From positions 62,001-126,000 of the forward strand of contig CAJTVB010000007.1 in assembly GCA_910579755.1 (NCBI GenBank): 64,000 bases of DNA. Reading direction: 5' to 3'. The notes below the pieces were generated by a model that saw only the letters and a list, made by a program, of their open reading frames with translations, had not been told where the DNA came from and ran no database searches. Below, in pieces: positions 7,320 to 16,275 of this stretch. The position numbers were made by a program, and so were the translations under genes. The stretch comes from an uncultured Acetatifactor sp. Its GTDB lineage: Bacteria > Bacillota > Clostridia > Lachnospirales > Lachnospiraceae. Each line of letters begins with the position of its first letter. Position 1 is the first letter of the stretch.

Positions 7320-8942
7320 ATGCAGGATAGGGACGAATTTTCCAGGCTGCTTTGCGGCCTGTATGTAGTAGTATTGGCAGTGGTGCTGCCTCTGTATACG
7401 AAAGGGACATATTGGCAGCTGGGGGACACAAAATACTTTTTTTTCCGAAATGTCACCGTGTTCTGTCTTGGAGTCTGGATTCTTTCAGCAGTGGTGGAAA
7501 TATGGTGTGGACTGTGGCAGGGCAGACTTCGGAAAGAAGTGCGGCGCGTAAAGCTCAGTTCCATGGATTACTGTATGCTGTTGTATGGTATCTGTGTACT
7601 GCTTTCGGCATCCTTGAGTGTCTACGGTTCCGTGGCCTGGACGGGATACCGGGAGTGGTATATGGGGGCGTTTTCTCAGCTGCTGTTTGTAGGAATTTAT
7701 TTTTTTGCGGCAAGGAGCTGGCGGGAAAATTCCGTGCCCCTGTATCTTTGGAATGCAGCCTTTTTTATTGTGATTGCGCTGGGGCTTGGCCAGAAGCTGG
7801 GGCAGGACCTTATGGGCTTTTTTGCGGAACATGCCATATGGGATTGGGAGTACAGCCATATGCTTTCTACTGTGGGAAATATCAACTGGTTCTGCGGATA
7901 TTGCAGTGTGGCCATAGCGGTTCCGGCGGCGGGGTATCTTAGGAGCGGCAGCAGGATTGAGACGGTGTTTCTTTATCCGATCACTGCGGCAGGACTGCTT
8001 TTGATGTGTATTCAGGGAAGTGACGCAGGGGTGATAATGGCGGGGGTCTGTCTTGGACTTGGGCTGTTTTGGGGACGAAAGGACAGCAGAATATGCCGCA
8101 GAACCTTGGCGCTGGCTGCAGGAGTGTTTTTCAGCCTGCCGGTCTACGGGCATCTGGTTCTGAGGATAGGGCAGCGGGCGGCATATTCTCTCCCTTCAGA
8201 CGGCATCAGTCCGGAGGAGCTGACCTGGAAGGGCTGGTATCTGGCGGGGATCATATGTTTGGCGCTGTATGTGTTCTTACTGCTCCTTGAAAGGACCGCC
8301 TGCCGGCGGGGAGGCGGAAGTGAACGGGTACGGCGGGCAGAAAAGGCCATGACTGCCGGGGCATGGATATTGATAATGACCGGACTGCTGGCCCTGGCCG
8401 TCCTTTATTTATCCAGACAACCTTTTGGAGCATATTGGGGGAATGGCAGGGGAACCCTCTGGAGCCTTTCCTGGAGAGGATTTCTGCAAAATGACTGGAA
8501 AGGAAAGCTGATCGGGGCCGGACCGGACTGCTATGCGGAGTATATTTACGGGACTTTTCCGCCGGAGGAAATGCTGTCGCTGGTGGGAAGGTGGGCCGGA
8601 GCCATATTTGCCAACGCGCATAATGAGTGGCTGAACCAGCTGGTGAATACAGGTATTTTGGGGGTGTGCTGCTATGGAGGAGTGTTTCTTTGCGGGGCTA
8701 TACGTTATCGAAGGGATATGGCCGGTTTTATGGCGCTGACGCTTTATACAGTGAATTCCCTGGTGAGCTTTCAGCAGGTGATGAACGCGCCCCTGCTTTT
8801 TTTGGTACTGGGAATCTGTGAGAGCAGGAGGAGACAAAGGGATCGAGACGAAAATCGGAATGATGGAAAGGAATGTCCGCCGGGGACAGAGAGCCCTGAA
8901 GGAGACGGACAGAAGGTGCAGAATTTAGATGAAATGGGTTAG
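7320..8942 (+). CDS. O-antigen ligase-like polytopic membrane protein
   Basis: About 540 residues with some 11-13 hydrophobic segments. The C-terminal half carries the Wzy/WaaL-type pattern: a large loop with a polar stretch (GNGRGTLWSLSW) and a HNEWLNQLVNTGILGV segment, the hallmark of the O-antigen ligase superfamily. In Gram-positive bacteria such proteins polymerise or attach surface glycans; the substrate cannot be inferred here. The start is uncertain: ATG 7320 is used, but TTG 7314 is in frame and neither has a strong ribosome site. The end overlaps prmA by 14 bp, so the two are probably cotranscribed although functionally unrelated. Confidence 0.72.
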   Translation: MQDRDEFSRLLCGLYVVVLAVVLPLYTKGTYWQLGDTKYFFFRNVTVFCLGVWILSAVVEIWCGLWQGRLRKEVRRVKLSSMDYCMLLYGICVLLSASLSVYGSVAWTGYREWYMGAFSQLLFVGIYFFAARSWRENSVPLYLWNAAFFIVIALGLGQKLGQDLMGFFAEHAIWDWEYSHMLSTVGNINWFCGYCSVAIAVPAAGYLRSGSRIETVFLYPITAAGLLLMCIQGSDAGVIMAGVCLGLGLFWGRKDSRICRRTLALAAGVFFSLPVYGHLVLRIGQRAAYSLPSDGISPEELTWKGWYLAGIICLALYVFLLLLERTACRRGGGSERVRRAEKAMTAGAWILIMTGLLALAVLYLSRQPFGAYWGNGRGTLWSLSWRGFLQNDWKGKLIGAGPDCYAEYIYGTFPPEEMLSLVGRWAGAIFANAHNEWLNQLVNTGILGVCCYGGVFLCGAIRYRRDMAGFMALTLYTVNSLVSFQQVMNAPLLFLVLGICESRRRQRDRDENRNDGKECPPGTESPEGDGQKVQNLDEMG

Positions 8943-9924
8943 ATTCAGGATCAGAACCGTTACGGAGGCGGAGGATATCATTATCAGCACCCTCTATGAT
9001 ATTGGATTGGAGGGGGCTCAGATTGAGGATAAGGTTCCGCTGACCGCCCTGGAAAAGGAGCAGATGTTTGTAGATATCCTTCCGGAGGGGCCGGAGGACG
9101 ACGGCGTTGCGTTTTTAAGCTTTTTTGTGGAAAAGAATGAGGACGGAAGCCTGGTCATGGCTGACAAATCTGTCAGTGTGGATAAGATCAGGAAGGCCGT
9201 GGAGGAGGAGCTGGAATCTCTGCGGCAGTTTATGGACATCGGCGAGGGAACCATAACCATAGATGAGACGGAGGATATTGACTGGATTAACAACTGGAAG
9301 CAGTATTTTCATCAATTTTATATTGATGATATTCTCGTGATTCCCTCCTGGGAGGAGCTTAAAGGAGAGGATCAGGGGAAAATGGTGCTTCACATTGATC
9401 CGGGGACTGCGTTTGGGACCGGTATGCATGAGACTACTCAGCTGTGTATCCGCCAGCTGAGAAAATATGTTACACCCGAAACGGAGCTTTTGGATGTGGG
9501 AACGGGAAGCGGCATCCTGGCAATTCTTTCCCTGATGTTTGGGGCAGGGCATGCGGTGGGAACGGACCTGGATATTTGTGCGGCGGAGGCTGTCGCTGAG
9601 AATTGCCGGGCCAACGGGATCAGGCCGGAGCAGTTTGACATGCTGATCGGTAATATTATTTCGGATCCGCAGATCCGGGAGAAGGCCGGCTTTGGACGCT
9701 ATGATATTGTGGCGGCAAATATTCTGGCGGAGGTACTGGTGCCTCTGACGCCTGTGATCGTGGACCATATGAAGCCGGGCGGCATTTATATCACCTCCGG
9801 GATTATCGACGATAAGGAAGAGACCGTAAGGGCTGCCATTCAGGCGGCAGGGCTTACGGTGCTGGAGGTAACTTATCAGGGCGAATGGGTCAGCATTACG
9901 GCAAAAAAGGATTCTGTGTCCTGA
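8929..9924 (+). CDS. prmA: Ribosomal protein L11 methyltransferase PrmA
   Basis: PrmA uses S-adenosylmethionine to trimethylate ribosomal protein L11. The C-terminal Rossmann methyltransferase fold shows motif I (LLDVGTGSGILAI), a conserved acidic TDLD loop and the NILAEVL motif of the PrmA family. The N-terminal L11-recognition domain precedes it. At 331 residues it is slightly longer than the common 310. The ATG at 8929 lies inside the upstream membrane-protein gene. rsmE follows 30 bp downstream; prmA-rsmE is a common pairing in Firmicutes. Confidence 0.93.
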   Translation: MKWVRFRIRTVTEAEDIIISTLYDIGLEGAQIEDKVPLTALEKEQMFVDILPEGPEDDGVAFLSFFVEKNEDGSLVMADKSVSVDKIRKAVEEELESLRQFMDIGEGTITIDETEDIDWINNWKQYFHQFYIDDILVIPSWEELKGEDQGKMVLHIDPGTAFGTGMHETTQLCIRQLRKYVTPETELLDVGTGSGILAILSLMFGAGHAVGTDLDICAAEAVAENCRANGIRPEQFDMLIGNIISDPQIREKAGFGRYDIVAANILAEVLVPLTPVIVDHMKPGGIYITSGIIDDKEETVRAAIQAAGLTVLEVTYQGEWVSITAKKDSVS

Positions 9925-9953
9925 CAGAAAGCGGAGAAAGACAAGGAAAGAAA

Positions 9954-10709
9954 ATGTATCAGTTTTTTGTGGAACCGGCTCAGATCAATGTAACTGACAA
10001 AAGTGTCATAATTATAGGAAATGATGTGAACCATATCAAAAATGTGCTCCGCATGAGGCCCGGGGAGGAGATCAGCGTCAGCAACGGACAGGACGGAAAG
10101 GAATATCGCTGCGGAATCCTGACCTTGGAGGAGGACCGGATCATATGCGGCCTGCGGTTTGTGAAGGAGGACAATGTGGAGCTTCCTTCCAGGGTTTATC
10201 TGTTTCAGGGAATTCCCAAGGCAGACAAGATGGAGTGGATCGTACAAAAGGCGGTGGAGCTGGGAGTCTGTCAGGTGATACCGGTGGCGGCCCGGCGGTG
10301 CGTGACAAAGCTGGACGAGAAAAAGGCGGCATCCAGAACTGCCCGGTGGCAGGGTATTGCCGAGGCTGCCGCCAAACAGAGCAGGCGGGGGATTATTCCG
10401 GAGGTTACCGGGGTGATGAGTTTTAATCAGGCCCTGGAGAAGGCAAGAGAGGCAGATGTCAGATTAATTCCCTATGAGCTGGCCCGGGGGATGAACCGGA
10501 CCCGGGAGATCGTGGACGGCCTGGTTCCCGGACAGAGCATTGCCGTATTTATCGGACCTGAGGGAGGCTTTGAGGAGACGGAGATCGAGCTGGCCGTAAA
10601 GGCCGGGGTGGAGCCGGTGACCTTGGGCAAAAGGATTCTGCGAACGGAGACGGCGGGACTGACGGTGCTGTCCTGGATCATGTATCGGCTGGAGGGCTGC
10701 GGGGAATAG
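9954..10709 (+). CDS. rsmE: 16S rRNA (uracil-1498-N3)-methyltransferase RsmE
   Basis: RsmE methylates U1498 of 16S rRNA with a knotted SPOUT fold. The family C-terminus is clear: IGPEGGFEETEIELA and LGKRILRTETAGLTVLSW form the SAM-binding knot. The N-terminal PUA-like part contains DVNHIKNVLRMRPGEE. I chose ATG 9954 (MYQFFVEPAQ) because AAGGAAAG precedes it; upstream in-frame codons to 9885 overlap prmA and are not family-like. The length is 251 residues. It is likely in one transcript with prmA. Confidence 0.95.
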   Translation: MYQFFVEPAQINVTDKSVIIIGNDVNHIKNVLRMRPGEEISVSNGQDGKEYRCGILTLEEDRIICGLRFVKEDNVELPSRVYLFQGIPKADKMEWIVQKAVELGVCQVIPVAARRCVTKLDEKKAASRTARWQGIAEAAAKQSRRGIIPEVTGVMSFNQALEKAREADVRLIPYELARGMNRTREIVDGLVPGQSIAVFIGPEGGFEETEIELAVKAGVEPVTLGKRILRTETAGLTVLSWIMYRLEGCGE

Positions 10710-10849
10710 GCCCTTTTGGGCTTCGGATATTATGAGTGCTGCGGGCCGTCGGAGGCTATTTGCCGGAGGCAGAGGAATGTTGTCGAGGACAGGCCTTTCA
10801 GCATATGATATGAATAAAAGCTGTATGAGAGTTGTTAGGAGATAAATGA

Positions 10850-12019
10850 ATGGAAGCGTATTTGGACAATTCCGCTACTACAAGAGTGTTTCCTGAGGTT
10901 GCGGAGTTGATGACAAAGATTATGTGTGATGATTACGGAAATCCTTCCAGCCTCCATATGAAGGGAGTGCAGGCGGAGCAATATCTGCGCTATGCCAGGG
11001 AAACACTGGCCGGGCTTCTGAAGGCGGGGGAAAAGGAGATCATATTTACTTCGGGGGGAACGGAGGCGGACAATCTGGCGCTGATAGGCGCTGCATTTGC
11101 CAATCGCAGGAAAGGTAACCATGTGATCACCACCCAGGTGGAGCATCCGGCAGTACTGAAGACCTGTGAGTATCTGGAATCTGTGGGATATCGGGTGACA
11201 TATCTGCCGGTAAACGCCTGGGGGCAGATATCCCTGGAGGATCTTCAGCGTGCCATGACGCCGGAAACCATATTGGTGTCTATAATGCATACCAATAATG
11301 AGATCGGCGCGTTGCAGCCGGTGGCGGAGGCGGGCGCTCTGATCAAGCGGATCAATCCTCAGACGCTGTTTCATGTGGACGGGGTGCAGGGCTTCGGCAA
11401 GGCCAGAATTTATCCGGGGAAAATGAATATTGATCTGTTGTCCGTCAGCGGTCATAAGATTCATGGGCCCAAGGGAATCGGATTCTTGTATATGGGAGAG
11501 AAGGTTCGAATTCAGCCCATTATTCACGGAGGAGGGCAGCAGTGGAATCTGCGTTCAGGCACGGACAATGTGCCGGGGGCGGCTGGAATGGCAAAGGCGG
11601 CGGAGCTGCTTTATCAGCATTATGATGAGGACAGGGTACGCCTGTACCAGTGCAAGAGATTTTTTATGGACGGGGTGAGAAAGATCGAAGGAGTCCGCAT
11701 CAACGGTCTGCTTCCCGGGGAAGCGGACGGAAACGGTACGGCGCCTCATATCGTCAGCGTGTCCGTGCCGGGGGTCCGCAGTGAGGTATTGCTTCATGCA
11801 CTGGAGGAGAAGGGAATCTACGTGTCGGCGGGAAGCGCCTGCGCAGCCCGCAAGCCTCAGCCCTCGGCCACCCTGAAGGCAATCGGCGTGGAACAGGCTT
11901 TGCTGGGCGCTACTATACGATTCAGCTTTTCCGTTTATACCACCGTGGAAGAATTGGACTATACATTACGGATGATGTATGATAAAATTCCTATGCTGCG
12001 CAAATACACCCGTCGTTGA
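10850..12019 (+). CDS. Cysteine desulfurase (NifS/IscS family), partner of ThiI
   Basis: A PLP enzyme that takes sulfur from cysteine as a persulfide and passes it on. The signatures are EAYLDNSATT at the N-terminus, FTSGGTEADNLAL, HVDGVQGFGK, the PLP lysine in SGHKIHGPKG, and the catalytic cysteine loop SAGSACAARKPQPS. The 389-residue length is typical of the short Firmicutes enzymes (NifZ-like) that serve ThiI. thiI starts 27 bp downstream, so the pair very probably supplies sulfur for 4-thiouridine in tRNA. A weak promoter (TTGTCG 10780 and TATGAT 10804, 18 bp apart) lies upstream. Confidence 0.93.
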   Translation: MEAYLDNSATTRVFPEVAELMTKIMCDDYGNPSSLHMKGVQAEQYLRYARETLAGLLKAGEKEIIFTSGGTEADNLALIGAAFANRRKGNHVITTQVEHPAVLKTCEYLESVGYRVTYLPVNAWGQISLEDLQRAMTPETILVSIMHTNNEIGALQPVAEAGALIKRINPQTLFHVDGVQGFGKARIYPGKMNIDLLSVSGHKIHGPKGIGFLYMGEKVRIQPIIHGGGQQWNLRSGTDNVPGAAGMAKAAELLYQHYDEDRVRLYQCKRFFMDGVRKIEGVRINGLLPGEADGNGTAPHIVSVSVPGVRSEVLLHALEEKGIYVSAGSACAARKPQPSATLKAIGVEQALLGATIRFSFSVYTTVEELDYTLRMMYDKIPMLRKYTRR

Positions 12020-12046
12020 GGGTGAAAGCCGAAAGAGAGGAAAAGA

Positions 12047-13225
12047 ATGTTTACAGCATTTTTGATAAAGTACGCCGAGATCGGAATCAAGGGAAAAAAC
12101 AGATACCTGTTTGAGGATGCGCTGGTTCATCAGATCAAATTTGCCCTGAAAAAATGTGAGGGAAGATTTCTCGTTCACAAGACCCAGGGTCGGATATATG
12201 TGGAGGCGGAGGGAGAATTTGATTTTGACGAGACCGTGGGACGTCTGCAGCATGTGTTTGGCATTTCCGGTATCTGTCCTGTGGTATATGCCGAGGATGA
12301 GGGCTTTGAAAAGCTCTGTGAGACCGTGGTGAAGTACGTAGGAGACGTCCATCCGGATAGGAATAAAACCTTCAAGGTGCATGCCAGGCGTGCCCGGAAG
12401 GACTATCCCAAGGAGTCCATGGAGATCAACGCAGATCTGGGAGAGGCGCTTCTGAAGGCTTATCCGGAGATGAGGGTGGATGTGCATGAACCGGAAATTC
12501 TGCTGAATGTGGAGATTCGGGAGAAAATATATATCTATTCGAAGATTATTCCGGGGCCGGGAGGAATGCCTGTGGGGACAGGCGGCAAAGCTATGCTTCT
12601 GCTGTCCGGGGGCATCGATTCCCCGGTGGCCGGGTATATGATAGCAAAACGGGGGGTAAAGATCGACGCGGTATATTTTCACGCGCCTCCGTTCACCAGC
12701 GAGCGGGCCAGACAAAAGGTGATCGATCTGGCCCGGATCGTATCCCGGTATACGGGACCTATTTACCTGCATGTGATCAATTTTACGGATATCCAGCTCT
12801 ATATCCATGAAAAATGTCCCCATGAGGAGCTGACGATTATCATGCGCCGATATATGATGCGTATAGCGGAGCGGCTGGCCGGGGAAACGGGATGTCTTGG
12901 CCTGATTACCGGCGAGAGTATCGGCCAGGTGGCATCTCAGACCATGAATTCACTGATTGCCACCAACGAGGTGTGCCAGCTTCCGGTATACCGTCCGCTG
13001 ATCGGCTTTGACAAGCAGGAGATCGTGGAAGTATCAGAGAAAATCGGTACCTTCGAAACCTCAATTCTTCCTTATGAGGATTGCTGTACCATATTTGTGG
13101 CCAAGCATCCGGTGACGAAGCCCAATGTGAATGTGATACGCCGGCATGAGCATAATCTGGACGAAAGGATAGAGGAGCTCGTGAAAACTGCCATTGAGAC
13201 GGATGAACTGATTATAGTGGAGTAG
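12047..13225 (+). CDS. thiI: tRNA 4-thiouridine synthetase ThiI
   Basis: ThiI adenylates U8 of tRNA and accepts persulfide sulfur from the cysteine desulfurase to form s4U. An N-terminal NFLD/THUMP region is followed by a PP-loop ATPase with LLLSGGIDSPVAGYM near residue 185. The protein ends after the PP-loop domain at 392 residues with no rhodanese domain, as in Bacillus-type ThiI, so sulfur must come directly from the partner desulfurase upstream. Its start (GAGAGGAAAAGA then ATG) is clear. Confidence 0.96.
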   Translation: MFTAFLIKYAEIGIKGKNRYLFEDALVHQIKFALKKCEGRFLVHKTQGRIYVEAEGEFDFDETVGRLQHVFGISGICPVVYAEDEGFEKLCETVVKYVGDVHPDRNKTFKVHARRARKDYPKESMEINADLGEALLKAYPEMRVDVHEPEILLNVEIREKIYIYSKIIPGPGGMPVGTGGKAMLLLSGGIDSPVAGYMIAKRGVKIDAVYFHAPPFTSERARQKVIDLARIVSRYTGPIYLHVINFTDIQLYIHEKCPHEELTIIMRRYMMRIAERLAGETGCLGLITGESIGQVASQTMNSLIATNEVCQLPVYRPLIGFDKQEIVEVSEKIGTFETSILPYEDCCTIFVAKHPVTKPNVNVIRRHEHNLDERIEELVKTAIETDELIIVE

Positions 13226-13271
13226 ATCCGGAAGAAGGCGGGAGGAAGGCATCATATAAAAGTATCATATA

Positions 13272-13310
13272 AAAAAGGCCTCAGGAAGCCATGGCCTCCC
13301 GGGCCTTTCC
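13272..13310 (-). terminator. Terminator of the HPr-like gene, convergent with thiI
   Basis: Outer stem AAAGGCC/GGCCTTT (13274-13280 with 13302-13308) encloses an inner stem at 13284-13299. On the minus strand the hairpin is followed by TTTTTT, so it should terminate the HPr-like gene. On the plus strand the run is only TTT. Confidence 0.8.
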
Positions 13311-13324
13311 ACATTTCCTTCAGG

Positions 13325-13564
13325 TCATGCGGGATTTACAATGTAAGGCTTTAAAATCGCCAGCACTTCGTCTGCGCCATCCTCCGCATGGATGTTCAGA
13401 TCAATGGGCTTGGAGAGATCCAGACTGAAGATGCCCATGATGGATTTTGCATCGATAACGTATCTTCCGGATACCAGATCAAAGTCATAGTCGAACTTGG
13501 TGATGTCATTTACAAAAGATTTTACCTTATCGATAGAATTTAAAGAAATCTGTACTGTTTTCAC
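13325..13564 (-). CDS. HPr-family protein lacking the phospho-histidine
   Basis: This 79-residue protein has the size and C-terminal pattern of HPr phosphocarriers: DAKSIMGIFSLDL matches the HPr segment around regulatory Ser46, here Ser41. The PTS phosphorylation site is missing: HPr has His15 in a GLHARPA motif, whereas here the equivalent segment (SIDKVKSFVNDI) has no histidine. It therefore cannot relay phosphate to EIIA but could still be a target of HPr kinase, like Crh in Bacillus. The GTG start follows AAGGAGG. Similar small proteins are widespread in Lachnospiraceae; their role is unknown to me. Confidence 0.8.
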   Translation of the reverse strand: MKTVQISLNSIDKVKSFVNDITKFDYDFDLVSGRYVIDAKSIMGIFSLDLSKPIDLNIHAEDGADEVLAILKPYIVNPA

Positions 13565-13602
13565 TTTGTTACCTCCTTATATGTGTCATGTCTCCTGACT
13601 AC

Positions 13603-13631
13603 ATATTAATGTGAGCGCAACTAAAAGTCAA
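13603..13631 (-). promoter_or_regulatory. Promoter of the HPr-like gene
   Basis: On the minus strand TTGACT (13626-13631) and TAATAT (13603-13608) have a 17-bp spacer, about 40 bp upstream of the GTG start. Confidence 0.75.
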
Positions 13632-13680
13632 GGACAAAACCATACAAAAAAGCAGGGGCAAAGCAAGGATAAAGTAGGGA

Positions 13681-13741
13681 TGTTACTATTTGGGGCGAAG
13701 CCGTGGACAGTAGCATCAGGATTCACGTGTGAACCGTAACA
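13681..13741 (+). repeat. 61-bp palindromic repeat upstream of mtaB (copy B)
   Basis: The element is bounded by TGTTAC (13681-13686) and GTAACA (13736-13741). Its left half folds into an imperfect hairpin (13684-13712) around GGC-GAA-GCC, related to the element after dnaK. Its right end, ACGTGTGAACCGTAACA, recurs with one change at 22534-22550. It looks like a small non-coding dispersed repeat. Confidence 0.55.
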
Positions 13742-13767
13742 CAGTGTAAGAGGTGTCGGAAGTCAGA

Positions 13768-15162
13768 ATGAAGAGTGTTGCATTGCACAGCCTGGGCTGT
13801 AAGGTCAATTCATATGAGACAGAGATCATGCAGCAAAAGCTGCAGGAAAAAGGATATGAAATCGTTCCATTTGAGGGCAGGGCAGATATTTACATTATCA
13901 ATACCTGTACCGTTACAAATATGGCGGACAGAAAGAGCCGGCAGATGCTGCACAGAGCCAGACAGCTGAATCCGGATGCACTGGTGGTGGCGGCGGGCTG
14001 TTATGTGCAGACAGGGCGGGAAGCGGTGGAAAAGGACCACAGTGTGGATCTGCTGATCGGCAATAACCGGAAGAGAGATATCGCAGAAATTCTGGAGGAG
14101 TATCTGGAGGGGAGAGAGGAGCCGGAGGAAAAAAGAGCGCCGGCAGAAAAAAAAGCGGATACCGGAGAGAAATTTCAGGAAGAGGGAAAAGCAGAAACCG
14201 AAACGCCGGACAAGACCCTTCAAGGCAGTACGGTACTGGATATAGCCCATACCTACGAATTTGAGGAGGCGCAGCTGCTGCATACGGCGGAGCACACCAG
14301 AGCGTATATAAAGATTCAGGATGGCTGTAACCAGTTTTGCTCCTATTGCGCCATTCCCTATGCCAGAGGAAGAGCCAGAAGCCGCAGGGAAGAGGATATT
14401 CTGCAGGAGATTCGGGGGCTGGCGCAGGCGGGATACCGGGAAGTGGTACTGACAGGTATCCATATCAGTTCCTATGGGATTGAAGAGCTGATCGGGCTTA
14501 TGGAGAAAATTCATGGGATAGAGAAAGTGGACAGAATCCGGCTGGGGTCTCTGGAACCCAGGATTATAAGCCCGGATACGGCAAAGCGGCTGGCCTGCCT
14601 GCCAAAGCTCTGTCCCCATTTTCACCTTTCTCTCCAGAGCGGCTGCGACGAAACTCTGCGACGCATGAATAGACACTATACCACCGGGGAATACTTTGCC
14701 AGTGTGGAGAATCTCCGCAGGGAATTTGAGGATCCGGCCATTACCACGGATGTGATTGTGGGCTTTCCGGGGGAGACTGAGGAGGAGTTTGCCAGGACCA
14801 GAGCTTTTCTGGAAAAGGTGCGGTTTTATGAGATGCACATTTTTAAATATTCCAGAAGAGAGGGAACGGCTGCGGCTGCGATGCCCGACCAGGTCCCGGA
14901 GTCGGTAAAAACGGCCAGGAGCAGCCAGCTGCTGGAGCTGGAAAAGCGCCAGTCTGCAGAATTCCGCAGGAAATACATAGGACATGAGGTGCAGGTGCTT
15001 CTGGAAGAAACAAGAGAAATTGACGGAACAATGTACGCAATAGGCCATACAAAGGACTATGTGAAGGTTGCGGTGAGGGTTGGGGCTGAAGATAAAAAAG
15101 CATCAAATAGGATGGCAAAAGTACAGATCAGCGGCTTTTTGTCAGAAGAAATTCTCATGTAG
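13768..15162 (+). CDS. mtaB: tRNA t6A37 methylthiotransferase MtaB
   Basis: A radical-SAM enzyme that adds a methylthio group to t6A37 of ANN-decoding tRNAs. The N-terminal UPF0004 domain contributes three cluster cysteines (LGCKVNSYET, NTCTVT, AGCYVQ). The radical-SAM motif CNQFCSYC follows near residue 190, and a TRAM domain is at the C-terminus. A Lys/Glu-rich insertion at about residues 116-150 separates the first two domains and is longer than usual. ATG 13768 gives the usual MKxVALHSLGC start; GTG 13753 is in frame but lacks a ribosome site. Confidence 0.95.
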   Translation: MKSVALHSLGCKVNSYETEIMQQKLQEKGYEIVPFEGRADIYIINTCTVTNMADRKSRQMLHRARQLNPDALVVAAGCYVQTGREAVEKDHSVDLLIGNNRKRDIAEILEEYLEGREEPEEKRAPAEKKADTGEKFQEEGKAETETPDKTLQGSTVLDIAHTYEFEEAQLLHTAEHTRAYIKIQDGCNQFCSYCAIPYARGRARSRREEDILQEIRGLAQAGYREVVLTGIHISSYGIEELIGLMEKIHGIEKVDRIRLGSLEPRIISPDTAKRLACLPKLCPHFHLSLQSGCDETLRRMNRHYTTGEYFASVENLRREFEDPAITTDVIVGFPGETEEEFARTRAFLEKVRFYEMHIFKYSRREGTAAAAMPDQVPESVKTARSSQLLELEKRQSAEFRRKYIGHEVQVLLEETREIDGTMYAIGHTKDYVKVAVRVGAEDKKASNRMAKVQISGFLSEEILM

Positions 15163-15163
15163 C

Positions 15164-15192
15164 TTGTATTTTTTGTGCAAATGAGGTATTAT
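15164..15192 (+). promoter_or_regulatory. Promoter of the ireB-ruvX block
   Basis: TTGTAT at 15164-15169 and TATTAT at 15187-15192 with a 17-bp spacer, about 80 bp upstream of ireB. Confidence 0.7.
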
Positions 15193-15274
15193 GATAGTTG
15201 CATGAGTCTGTGAACGAGTAAGAAAGAGATTGGGGAAAAGTGTTTGTGCCGCCGAGGCGGACAAGGGGTATGGT

Positions 15275-15535
15275 ATGCAGAACTTAGGGAACACACAGTA
15301 TTTTAAGGTACCGGAGAATCCCAGCGGGGCAAAATCGGTGCTGGACACGGTATATGACGCACTGACAGAGAAAGGGTACAATCCGGTAAATCAGATCGTA
15401 GGATACATTATGAGCGGCGACCCTACCTATATAACCAGTCATAAAAATGCCAGAAGCCTGATCATGAAGGTGGAACGGGACGAGCTGGTGGAAGAACTTC
15501 TGGAGGAATACATCCGCTCCAGGCATATGGAGTGA
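15275..15535 (+). CDS. ireB: IreB family regulatory phosphoprotein (UPF0297)
   Basis: IreB is a small protein first studied in Enterococcus faecalis, where the Ser/Thr kinase IreK phosphorylates it and it lowers cephalosporin resistance. The 86-residue product carries the conserved core (VLDTVYDALTEKGYNPVNQI, GYIMSGDPTYITSHKNAR). I chose ATG 15275 (MQNLGNTQYF), preceded by AAGGGG; the in-frame extension to 15230 is not family-like. Its location directly before ruvX and a DUF1292 gene matches the yrzL-yrrK-yrzB order of Bacillus. Confidence 0.93.
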   Translation: MQNLGNTQYFKVPENPSGAKSVLDTVYDALTEKGYNPVNQIVGYIMSGDPTYITSHKNARSLIMKVERDELVEELLEEYIRSRHME

Positions 15536-15554
15536 TTGTGAAAAGAGACGGCAT

Positions 15555-16007
15555 ATGAGAATAATGGGTTTGGATTTTGGCTCTAAGACAGTGGGGGTGG
15601 CTGTCAGCGACAGTCTTCTGATCACGGCGCAGGGGGTGGAAATCATCCGGCGCAAGGAGGAGAATAAGCTTCGCCGGACGCTTGCTCGGATAGAGGAGCT
15701 GATACTGGAATATCAGGTGGAAGAGATTGTTTTGGGGTATCCCAAGAATATGAATGCCACGGAAGGGGAACGGGCGAGGCTTACGGAGGAATTTCGGGAT
15801 AAGCTGGAGCGCAGGACGGGAGTTCCCGTGGCTATGTGGGATGAACGGCTGACCACGGTGGCGGCAGATAAGGCCATGATAGAGATGGGGATCCGCAGAG
15901 AGAACCGCAAAGAGTATGTGGATATGATAGCGGCACAGCTGATCCTGCAGGGATATCTGGACTGCAGAAAAATGGACCCTGAAAAACAGGAGAAAGAAAA
16001 TGGCTGA
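15555..16007 (+). CDS. ruvX: RuvX/YqgF, RNase H-fold nuclease for pre-16S rRNA
   Basis: YqgF is an RNase H-fold protein implicated in maturation of the 16S rRNA 5' end and formerly called a Holliday-junction resolvase. The signatures are MGLDFGSKTVGVAVSD at the N-terminus (first catalytic Asp), GYPKNMNATEGERA, and WDERLTTVAAD. The 150-residue length is typical. Its last 8 bp overlap the DUF1292 gene, so translation is probably coupled. Confidence 0.94.
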   Translation: MRIMGLDFGSKTVGVAVSDSLLITAQGVEIIRRKEENKLRRTLARIEELILEYQVEEIVLGYPKNMNATEGERARLTEEFRDKLERRTGVPVAMWDERLTTVAADKAMIEMGIRRENRKEYVDMIAAQLILQGYLDCRKMDPEKQEKENG

Positions 16008-16275
16008 GTTGGAAAAGATTACGTTTCACCCTGAGGGGGAGGACCCCGTGGACTTTTTTGTACTGGAGCAGACTAAAATCGGCGGGGTGGAGTATATTCT
16101 TGTGACGGATTTTGAAGATGGAGACGGAGAAGCCCTGATCCTTAAGGATATTTCCGAAAATGGCGGAGAGGAGAGAGTGTACGCAATTGTATCGGAGGAC
16201 GGGGAGCTGAATGCCGTTGCAGAGGTGTTTCAAAGCCTGCTTGAGGATGTGGAGCTGGTGGGCCATGACAGTTGA
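16000..16275 (+). CDS. DUF1292 domain protein (YrzB-like)
   Basis: A 91-residue acidic protein with the DUF1292 pattern: ITFHPEGEDPVDFFVLEQTKIGGVEYILV and a C-terminal VFQSLLEDVEL. The function is unknown. The family nearly always follows ruvX in Firmicutes, which is the case here, with an 8-bp overlap upstream and an 11-bp overlap with the Fur-family gene downstream. The order ireB-ruvX-DUF1292 supports the identification more than the sequence alone. Confidence 0.88.
   Translation: MAELEKITFHPEGEDPVDFFVLEQTKIGGVEYILVTDFEDGDGEALILKDISENGGEERVYAIVSEDGELNAVAEVFQSLLEDVELVGHDS

Noticed and set aside
13810..15048. A 412-codon minus-strand open frame opposite mtaB
   Set aside because: Shadow of mtaB; its translation is Cys/His-rich low-quality sequence without a start signal.
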